Below, in pieces: positions 43,746 to 55,700 of a stretch of 64,000 bases of DNA (positions are counted from its first letter, which is position 1; every line of letters starts with the position of its first letter). Location: NCBI RefSeq assembly GCF_964355755.1, contig NC_092671.1, positions 22,711,070-22,775,069 on the forward strand. The letters run 5' to 3'. The position numbers and the translations under genes are program-made. Source of the DNA: Antedon mediterranea (taxonomy: Eukaryota; Echinodermata; Crinoidea; Comatulida; Antedonidae). Under the pieces are notes generated by a model. The model worked only from the letters and a program-made list of their open reading frames with translations. It did not search any database and was not told the DNA's origin.

Positions 43746-46700
43746 GTAAAAGTAAGTAGGATAATTATAATGTAATATGTCTCTTAATCATATTATTAAT
43801 GCCATTTATGTCAATAAATGCTTTTTTTTTATTGTTGATCGTTCTTCTGGAATGCTTAATAGAGAGGCTAAATAAGTAATTTTTATTTTTTTATTGCTAC
43901 TGATTGTTTTAAACTGATTGTAGTTTCAACAAACATAATCACCAACACTCATGCCAAAAGCTCAAAACTCATCCAAAAAGCCTTTGATTTAGTTTGGTGA
44001 ATCGGTGATCTGTGTGTTCCACTTTCATAAAAAAAAATATATTACAATTGTTTATAAAATATTGAGTTTGTTTTGTAATAATATATTCAAGCTGTATCTA
44101 GTTTTTTGTATAGAGTATAACGATTATTATTAGAATTTGAAATAGAACAAAAAGAAAACAATTAATACTATATATTATATTATGTTCTTATAGGATTGGA
44201 TTGGCAACTACAAAAAAAAATTGTCCGGAAAAAAACGTCCCTGCAAGGAAAAGTTAAGAATAAGAAAACAAACGGGCCACCAGCTGTTCATGTCTGAACA
44301 CATAAAGGAAGGTGAATATAGATTGTAATAGTATGATTTGATTTGGCAAAATACATACATGAAATGGACATACAATAGAAAAGAGCCAGATAAAATGATA
44401 TACCCGTAAAAGTTTAAACTTATATTATATCAAATTAATATATTTTATGTATTTCATTAGAACTCGACAAAGGCAGAACTTATACCGATTGTCGTGTGAG
44501 TGGGCTAAAAAAGTGGCAGGGACTAAAACAGTCCAATGAATCTGCCAGTTATGAAGAACGGGCAAGACTGGCTTTGCCACTGCTCACGAAAAACCAAGGA
44601 AATTGAAAAGAAGGTTAGTAAAATTAATTTTCATGCAATGTGCATTGCTTGGCTTTTTAATATAAGTACTTGCTTCCCCAAATTGTTATTAAAGGTTATC
44701 AGAAGTTAAAACATACAAGCATTTAGATGATCAAATCGATAACAAACTTAAATTTGATGCAAAAATCAAGTTTATATACAATAAATTGAAAATGTGTAAC
44801 TTCTTTCAATGCAAGTTAAACTTATTTAGAATTGACTGCACCATTTTACAACATTTTAAATATAGTTTTATATAAGGACTTTAAAATTGGAAAAAAATTA
44901 ATATTATTTTAATTGAAATTACCTCTTTCATCCTCTTCACAATAAATTTGACAAAAGTAAGCATTGTAGCAGATTTACAACGGAAAAATCAAACCATGCA
45001 TACGTTTTATAATGAAATGTTGCTAATCAAGCAATTTAAAATTTGCTATAATTTCTTATAGATAGTGTAATATTGATTTTACTTTTATATTTTTCCTAGT
45101 CAATATTTTATTTTTTATTATCTTTTGTACAGTTAATAAGGCCAGTCGAGACATGTGTATTTCTGTTCTTTTGTGTACTAATTACCAACAATAATTATAT
45201 TTATGACAATGTACATAGATACCAGAAATAGTGAACCTTGGATGCCAGTGTATTGCTGTTATTTTGCATCCAAACAACGACACAATATTCTCCTTTGGGT
45301 CAGAGGAGGGTAATTATTTCATTGAGCAGGAGCAGCTTACAACCAAATTCTTATCGTTTAGTAACGGTAAGTAAAATAATTATATATCTATGGGTATATA
45401 AAATAATGAAAATAAATAACTTCAACCAAGATATTCAACTTACCTAAATAATTGATGAAACACAGAATGTTAAATACTAAAAGATTTTTTAAATAATAAT
45501 TGTAACATGACTTATGCTTACAATCTGATTTTAATCCATACAGGTCCAAATGCAACACAAGTAAATAAGAAGAAAAAGCTCAGACGAGAAGTGCAGGAGC
45601 TGTTAAATAACAAATTCAGTAAGTTCACAATTTTTTAAAATAAAGGATGTTTTGAATCAAAAATGTTATCCAAGTCAAACGTATTTTAAATTATTTTATA
45701 TTATTAATGCGATATCCACAGTATTTTGAATATTGCAATTTTCATATTTAATTTAATGTATTTTAAATATTTTCGTACAAGAATTTTAAATGTATTTTAA
45801 CATCTTACCTTTTCAAAAATATTACATTTTTGACAAATAAAGTATCCTATGTCTATACCAATCATCTAGAGTTTTTATCAAACTATTACTGTATTAATAA
45901 TTTATATGTACACTCATTATTATAAATTTACACTTCACTCTAAATTGTTAAACTCTGGGATGTTTTTTCAGAACAAGTATCAGGGAAAGATAGGGTGCCT
46001 AATACAAGGAGGTGATGAACGGAAAGTGGCGGGTTTGTGGCCTCGATCCTATTGGCTTTAAGCCAATAGGAAGGTACACTTACCAAGAACTTGAAAGCAT
46101 TATTGAAAAGAGCAATCACCTTAAATTTGAAGGCAAGTTTTAACTAAAATAAATGTGTTTCAGAAAATTTAGACTGACACACAGTCGCATGCATCAATGA
46201 TATCCAACTTTCGAATTATCAAACTATTTCATACCACAGTTTACCCTCATTAATCAGCATGCCACCTAACTTGTACCTCCATTTGTAAAAAAAGCAAACA
46301 TTAATCGCTTAAGAACATTTACAGTAATTAATAAACATTTTGAGGCCTTTCAGATTTTGGTTTTGTGAAAATTAATTTTGCAATTCTAGTGTATGTCAAT
46401 TAATCATCTGCAGTCATGACAGAAAGTAGTTTTTTGGATGATATTTAAATCTAAGAGATCTACAATATCTTTGAATTTGAAATTCTATAGTCAGTATCTA
46501 ATTTAACATTTTGTGCATGGTTAATATATAGTATATTAAGGCACACAACTATTTTCTTAAATAATATAGGTAAACAGTACTACTGTATTTCACTATAAAC
46601 TACATCTGCATATTGAATAAAATATAATTTATTGCAATTTATTCATCCACAGCAACAGAAAATGAAACAGTTATTGCTGATGGTAAGTTAAACATCATTT

Positions 46701-49700
46701 ACTTGATATTTAATGCAACCAAACAATTTGTTGTAAAAAGGTGTTCGAGTCTATTATATGATATAGTCTTTAAATAAAATATTTATTGCAATTTATTCAT
46801 CCACAGCAACAGAAAATGAAACAGTTATTGCTGATGGTAAGTTAAACATCATTTACTTGATGTCATATTATTTATGTTCTGATTCCCTGTGTTTAGATAA
46901 GGATGCTTTAGACCAGGTCCGCCTAATATTATTAGCCAATAAAAATCGTATAATTTTTGGAGGGAAAATGTTATCCTCCTCTGAAGCCTAAAATTTGCAT
47001 GTCCAGTATAAAAGTGGAATGTAATAGATATTAAAAGAAGGAGAGGAGAGAATAAGATCAAAGTAGATGTAATAATCACTACATGGTGGCAGCGGTGAAA
47101 ATTTTTGTTTAAGATACATGATTTAAGTATCAAGAAGAAGAAGAAGAAGAAGTGACAGTGCCTACTCTACGGGCCTGTTAAATCAGTAACCAAAAAGTTA
47201 AATGGTTACGAAGATCTGGATTCCTGACAGTTTTTATACCGTGCGTTGTTTGGATATTACAACGAAGAAGAAGTACTGTTGAGCTCAAGGCTGCTGGATA
47301 TTAATCGGAGATATATATTCACCGAGATCTGAAAGAAGAAAACTGAAGTCTGAAGTAACAGAAGGAAGCTGACTTTGCTGACGTTGTTTGTGACTTTGAA
47401 GTAAATTAATGACTTAGATTGTATTGCATTAAAAAATTTATGTGGATTTCATATTTTTACATATCTGAATGGAATCAAGGTAATACAAATACTTTTATAA
47501 CATATTTTGTATACATAAGTTTACATATTTCATTAGTAAAATTGTTATTAGCATGACAACTTTAAGATCGGGTAAAAATATAGATAAGACTATGTCAGAA
47601 AAAGATACTAGGGAAGATATGGTTGACCAAGAAGAGGTTGACAAAGTCAATGAAATATATGATAAAATGGCTAGGGATATTGATTTGCCCGAAATACCCG
47701 GCGGTATGCCTAAAGATATGATGCTCGAATATTTTCGAATGAAGTTCGAGGCCGAAAACAAAAAGTTAGAATTACAATACCAACAAGACCAATTAAAAGC
47801 AGATATAGAGCAAAGAAAAATTGAATCACAAGAAAGAGTGAAAATGATGGAATTAGAAAATAGGTCTAGCTACAGTAATGCTAGGAATATAGTAGATGAA
47901 ATGAAGGTAAAGGTTCCTACTTTGAAGGAATCAGATGATATTGATATATATTTTAGAACATTTGAACACTTGGCAGAAGCCACAGGTTGGGATAAGAATA
48001 CGCGGTCCGCTAGGTTAGCACCTGAACTGTCTGGTAAAGCTAGGACAGCATATGCATCCTTAACCGTAAAAGAATGTGTAGATTATGATACCTTAAAGAA
48101 GGCAATCTTAGAAAAGTATGATGTGTCCGCAGAGACTTACAGATTTAAATTTAGAAATTCAAACAGAGTTAAAGATATGTCCATCAGGGAATGGCTGAAT
48201 GAGCTCTCCCATTATTTAAAATGTTGGATGAAATGTGCTAATGTAAAAGAAGATGATGCTGCAGGGATTATTGAAATGATTATAATGGAACAGGCACTTG
48301 ATAAAATGCCTGAAGATCTGAGGCTTTATCTTAGAGATAAACAAGTAAATAAGAGCTATGATATGGCTATGATAGCCGATGATTATATAGCTAATAGAGG
48401 TGGCCGTGGCTATTGGAATGCCGTAAATTCTGAAAATAAGCCTACGTATTATAAGGGCCAAGAAAATAGTAAACCTAAGAATAGTACGACTCAGAATAAC
48501 CCTGGAGCTAGGCAGCAAGGATACAATAGGTATCGCGGAAGGGGAGGCAAATTCCATAACTATGGTAGAAATTTCCAACAGAGAGAACCTTCAAATGAAT
48601 GGATTAATGGCCTATGCTTTAATTGTAAGGAGAAGGGACATAAAATAGGGGATTGTCCTAAGTTGGTAGCAAAAGGAAAGACTAGTGACACTAAGAAGGG
48701 CCCGAATGTGAAAGATGGCTTAAGATGTGAAGGAATAAAATCAGATAGACCCCAAGTAGTTATGGATAGTGTAGAAAATAAAATGGAGAAGTGTACAATA
48801 CCAGGAAAATTAGAAGGACAGGATATAACTATGCTAAGAGACTCGGGATGTACCCAGTCAGCTGTTAAAGGCCAGGTGCGGGCAAAAAATTTCTATTGAT
48901 CATACATTCCAATAATTATCGATCTATAGTTTCCCCTATGTTTCATAATTTTTGGGATTTTATTTGTGTTACACAAGCTTGTTGAAAATAAGCACTTTCT
49001 TATCAGTGGGGGGATAGTTCAAATTACACAGTAAAATCTCTATTCTTTTGTACACAAATTTTGTAAATAGAGAGGCATTTTAAAAAGCTATGAAAAATAA
49101 ACGGTGTGGTAAAAAAATGTTATCAGATGACTAAATATAGGTAATGTAACTTTAATATTCAATTTCTGATATTTTTATTCAACTTCAGCTTTTTATTTTC
49201 ATGCTATAGCAAAAATTATCCACTGTATATCCACCATCTTTTTTCACTGTCTAGGGAGTCACCAGACATGTTATTACATTAGGTTAACTACCTAACTACT
49301 GAAAAAAAGTGTTTCTGTTTTTTATGGAAGAATTTTGCCAAATTTTGTATTTGACCATATTAAGGGAAATTTATGTTTTTTCGTTTTGATTTCTGTTACA
49401 AATATTTGATTTATGTACAATTAACCAAATATTATATTTAAAATTCATGCCTGTACCTGAGCTTTAAGGAAAGTCTAGTGCCTAACAAATGTTACTTGCC
49501 AGGAAAATGGGTTACGTTAAGAGGTATAGGAGGCGATATTACCGTCCCCTTAGCTGAGGTAGCTATAGAAAGTAAGATAGTGACAGGAAAAGTGATTGTA
49601 GCCGTAATCGAAGGATTACAGAGGGACATGTTATTGGGTCATGATTTGGACCAGAATTGTGGGGAAACAATGGCTAAAGAAATGTTCGTCCTAACTAGGG

Positions 49701-52700
49701 AGCAAGCCAGAATAGAAAATGATGTTAGAATACAAGACGAAATGATATTGCTAGGAAAAGATAGTAACTTTAAGCCGATAGAAGAGCCGCCTAAAGAAAC
49801 TAATGTACAATTGTTGAAAACAGTAGTAAATGACAACAAAGTAAATAAAACTAAGTGTTTAGATGATATGAATGGAACAGAAATGAATAATTTGTTTGAC
49901 GAAAATGAGGATAAAGCTAAAGATAAAACAGTCAAACATAAAACTTATGAACAACAGCACAAGCTGAACCTAACTAAACAAGAACTGATCAAATTGCAAA
50001 CTAAAGATGACTCACTCAAAGGAGTGTTTGACAGGGTAGTCCCTATAGAAGAAATAGGTCAGCATAGGGTGTGTTTCTTTATGAGACAAGGTATATTGAT
50101 GAGAAATTGGAGTAGTATTAAAGATAAGAATAACCAAGTGGAACAGATTGTATTACCCACTCAGTGTAGACAGGGTGTATTACACTTAGGTCATAATGTG
50201 CCATTTGCAGGTCACATGGGTGTTGAGAAAACTAAAAGTAGGGTCCTGAACCAATTCTATTGGCCAGGTATATTTAAAGATGTGGTAGTCTATTGTAAAG
50301 TCTGTAAGGAATGCCAAAAGGTAGATAAGGGTAAAAGTAAAAGGAAACATACTTTGATACCATTTACCGATTATAAGTACACCATTTAAACGTATAGCGA
50401 TAGACATTGTTGGACCCTTATCTAGAACAAGCCGTAATAACAAATATATGCTTACTATAATTGACTATGCTACGAGATTTCCGGATGCTATCCCGTTACC
50501 CAATGTTAGAGCTGAAACAGTAGCCAGGGCTCTAATAGAAGTCTTTACTAGAGTAGGATTACCCGAAGAGATTGTACATGATCAAGGAACTAATTTCATG
50601 TCTTCAATTATGCAATCTATATGTAGTATGTTGGGGATTAATCAATTAAAGACTACAGTGTACCACCCCCAAAGCAATGGGCTTGTTGAAAGATTTCACG
50701 GTACATTGAAAAATATGATAAGGACACTTACAGTTAAGCAAAGAAAAAATTGGGATAACTACATACCCCCCTTTCTGTTTGCATACAGAGAAGTTCCTAG
50801 TAAAGCGACGGGCCATTCACCTTTTAAATTGCTTTATGGTAGAGAGGTGAGGGGACCCTTGAGTTTACTCAAAAGTAATTGGGTAGAAGATGAAGAAACA
50901 TCTACTGATGTTATCAAATACATGTTAGACATAAGAGAAAAAATGGAGGAATTAATGAAAGATGCTAATGTAAACAAACTTGAACAACAAGAAATTATGT
51001 CCCACAATTATAACAAGAATGCTATTGATAGAAAATTTGTAGAAGGGGACAAAGTGTTAATATTCCTTCCAGTAGGAAATAGTAAGTTAGACAGTAAATG
51101 GCAAGGCCCCTTCACTGTTACAAAAAAGGTCAATGATGTAAATTATGAAATATACATAGGAGGTAGAAGAAAAGAAAAACAAATTCTACATGTTAATATG
51201 TTAAAGAGATGGTATGATAAAGTAGAAATAAGTAAAGATGGCTATTATGTAGTAACAAATGTCCAGTCGATAGAAGAAGTAGACTTAAATGAAACAGTCC
51301 ATGACAATGAGTTAGATAGTGAAATAGACATAGGATTGTCTTATCATCAATCACAAACATGGAGAGATGTTAACGTTAGTAGTAATTTAAATGATACACA
51401 AACTAAACAATTAACAGAATTGTTAAAGTACCAACAGAATGTATTCTCGGATGTACCAGGTAGAACTCACTTGGTGTGGTAGTATGCAATATCGATCTAG
51501 CGCCACCTAGCGGGGATCGAGGGAGGGTTTAACATGGACGCGAGTCACGACAGTTGATATGTTGAATAAATGTTATTTGGATTGTGTTTAACGGTAGTCC
51601 TATGTACGTCTGTTTAAGTACAGTGTAGCGACAACAAACAAAGCATAATATGGTGTCAGAAGTGTGTCTGAATCGACTCATCCAACGCTCAGAAAGGTCA
51701 GTAACGATCGATTTCCGAGATACCTACCCCAGCGGTAGCCTAGCCTAGCGAGAATAGCGAGAGCGGTTGAACGCTCACACAACGACGTACGACGGTGGAC
51801 GATTGTAAACAAGTTGCATAGCAACCACAACGCAGTAAACCGCACAGCCTAGCCTAGGAATTGAAGAGATTTGAACTCCGTAAGTTATTCAGTAATTATA
51901 AGAATAATTATGGCAACGTTCATAAAGCCACCTGAAACATTAATTGTAGATGGTGGTAATCCATCACACGCATGGAACAAGTGGAAGAGGAAATTTGAGA
52001 TTTACCTCAAAGCAACAGGGAACTCAAAGAAAGAAACCGAAATCAAAGTAGGTCTGTTGCTAAACTGTATAGGCGATAACAGCATTGACATCTACACAAA
52101 TTTTAAATTCAAGCCTGCAATGCAAAATCCAGAAAATGAAGAAGAAATCCCAGCTGAGGATCCGAACGACTACACAGTTATAATGAACAAATTTGACGAA
52201 CACTTTTCTCGGCGCAACCCACAACTAATGTTACGGCAACAGTTCTGGCATCACTTACAGCGAGAACCAGGCCAGTCATTTGATTCATGGGTCACGACGG
52301 TGAAAGAAAGGGCGGCAGAGTGTAAATTCCCAAAGGAATTTCAAGAAGAAGCAGTTAGAGACAAATTAACATTTTCGTGTACTAACGACAGCTACAAGCT
52401 GAAATTATACGACGAGGGTGCAAAGTTATCCTTGACTAAAACTATTAGAATCCTTGCACTGAAAGAGGCATCTAGTCAAGAACTCCAGAAGTCTAAAACC
52501 GCAACCATTGACCAAGTCCGACCTAAACCAAAGCCGAGACCAGCAACGCAGGGGCAAACCAAGAAACAATACTCACACAACAAGGCAGCCCGCCCACAAA
52601 CGAATGAGGGGAAATGTCAGAAATGTGGATATTGTGGAAAGTCTCACCCATATGGAAAACAGAACTGTCCAGCAAAATCAGCAACTTGTAATGCATGCGG

Positions 52701-55700
52701 GAAAACTGGTCACTATAAGGTAGTGTGTAGATCAACTGCAAGCCGATCAAGCAGAGTCAACCAAGTCGATGACGAACACCCTTTCCTGATTAGTGGTGTT
52801 AGTGTCCAACAAGTTAACAGGTCACAGTTGAAAGATGCACACAAACAACCTGGATGGCACATCAAACTCAGAGCAGCCGATCAAGAACTGTCATGGTGTA
52901 TTGATACCGGTGCACAAGTTTCAGTGATGCCAAATATAGTGTATAAAAACCGATTCGGAGAAATGTTCCCAACCGACAAGACGCTAGTGGGTACAGGCGA
53001 TACACCACTGAAAACACGAGGATTTGTGGACATGAAGCTGAAACAACAACATGGAAACAACTCGGAGATAGAAGAAAGAGTATATATAGTCGAGAATGCA
53101 ACAACACTACTGCTAGGAGTTCCAGCAATTCGCAACCTTGGACTGATCCATGAGATACCAGGAACCTATAGTGTGAAAGCAGTTGACGTCAATTCTCCAA
53201 TTACAAAGGAGAAAATAAAGGAAGAATACCCAGGACTATTCAGAAGCCTTGGTAAATTAGACGGTGAATATACCATCAAACTGAAGGAAGATACCAAACC
53301 ATTTTGCCTTACAACACCAAGAAGAATTGCCCTACCACTGCTTGAAAAGACAAAGGCCGAGTTAGAGAGGATGGTGCAACTTGAAGTTATCGAACCAATC
53401 GATGAACCAACCCACTGGTGCGCACCTACAGTTGTGGTGCCGAAGCAAAATGGAGATGTACGAATTTGTGTTGACTTAACGAAGCTGAATCAGTCAGTAC
53501 GAAGAGAACTATATCATATGCCAAAGGTAGAAGAGACACTTGGTAAGGTGGCGAATGGAACAGTGTTCTCAAAACTCGATGCAAACTCAGGGTTTCACCA
53601 GGTGAAGCTGAGCCTAGAAAGCACAAAACTAACTACCTTCATTACACCTTTTGGGAGGTATGTGTTTAAACGTCTTCCTTATGGGATATCGTCAGCACCG
53701 GAGTACTTCCAAAAGCAGATGGACCGAGAGCTGAGAGGTCTAGAAGGTGTTGTATGTCATATGGACGACATTCTGATCACTGGCAGCAATCAGACAGAGC
53801 ACGACAATAGGCTCAATGCAGTACTGAAGAGATTAGACAAAAGTGGTCTAACTCTAAATAGTGCGAAATGCAAATTCTCTCAGACGAAACTGGATTACTT
53901 GGGCCAGATAATCGATGGTGAAGGATTGAGAAAAGACCCAAAGAAAATCGAAGCAATTATGAAAATGCAACCACCCACCAATGTCACGGAACTCAGACAG
54001 TTCCTAGGAATGGTAAACCAACAGATGAAATTCGTTCCTAACCTGGCAGAGACCACCAAACCATTACGGGATCTCATGAAGAAGGAAAATGAATAGGTTT
54101 GGGACCAAGCTCAACAAGAAACATTCGTCAAGATACAGAATGAACTAAGCTCAGACAGAGTACTGAAACTCTACAGCACCACAAAAGAAACCGTTATATC
54201 AGCCGATGCGAGCAGTTTTGGACTAGGTGCTGTGCTTCTACAGAAACAAGAAAATGGCGAGCTGAGACCAGTAGCCTATGCAAGTAGATCCATGACGGCA
54301 ACGGAACGCAGATATGCACAGATCGAAAAAGAAGCACTTGCCACCACATGGTCACTTGAACATTGGGCCGATCTGTTAGTGGGACTCAAGTTTAGAGTCC
54401 AAACCGACCACAAACCATTGGTTCCACTTTTCTCTACCAAGAACATTGACGAACTCCCTATACGAGTTCAGAGATTCCGAATGCGTCTGATGAGGTTTAA
54501 CTTTGATATAAACCATGTGCCCGGGAAGTTATTGTACACAGCCAATGCACTGTCAAGATCGCCGAGGCACAAAGAAAGACGTGCAAACGAAGAGATCGAC
54601 CGTGAAGAAAAGTTAAGGAATGAGGTAGAATGTTTCGTAAACAGCGTGATGGTGACTCTACCAGCATCAGACAAGAGACTGGAGGAGATAAGGTCAGAAC
54701 TGCGAAAAGACGACACTCTAAAAATGGTGACGTACCATGTTCAAGAAGGATGGAACGAGAAATCAGAGGCATCCGGCTATCTGCACAGCTACTGGAAAGA
54801 AAGAGGTAGCCTTTCTGTACATGAAGGCCTCCTCCTAAAGAGCAAACGTCTAGTAATCCCTCCAAAACTCAGAACAGATATTCTACGTTGTCTACATGAC
54901 AGTCACCAAGGAATTACAAAGATGAGAGCAAATGCAATGTCTTCAGTATGGTGGCCAGGGATATCGAGAGACATAGAGAAAGTTGTGAGGAACTGCGAGA
55001 TGTGCGCAAGATACAGGAGAAGTCAAGCAGAACCAATGCGAGGAACAGAGTTCCCAAACCGACCATGGTCTAGAGTTGGTACCGACTTTTTCCATTACAA
55101 GGGACGTAACTATCTACTTGCTGTAGATTATTACTCAAGAGACATTGAGGTCTGCATTGTCACAAAGAATGTATTTACGAAAAAAACTGTTGCCAAATTG
55201 AAGAAAATATTCAGTCGTCAAGGCATACCAGACGTCCTGTTCTCAGACAATGGACCACAATACAGCTCTGACGAATTCAAAGCATTTGCACAGAGCTGGA
55301 GATTTGAACATGTAACATCATCCCCTCATTTCCCACAGTCAAACGGCGAGGCGGAACGAGCAGTACAAACCATCAAATCCTTCATGAACAAGTGTGACGA
55401 TGAGTATTTGGCAATGCTACAGTACCGTAACACACCACTTCAAAATGGGTATTCACCAACACAGTTGAATATGAGTCGGAGACTAAAGACAAGAGTGCCA
55501 TGCCACCCAGAAGAGCTCCGACCAAAACTACCAGACCAGACTGACCTTAGACAGAAAGAGGAGAGATATAGACGTGAAATGAAGAGAAACTTTGACAACC
55601 GTCACAGAGCTGCAGATGCGGAACAACTAAGTCCGGGTGACAAAGTATATATACCGGACTTGAAACGTCACGGAACAATCACGGGATACCACAAGGCACC

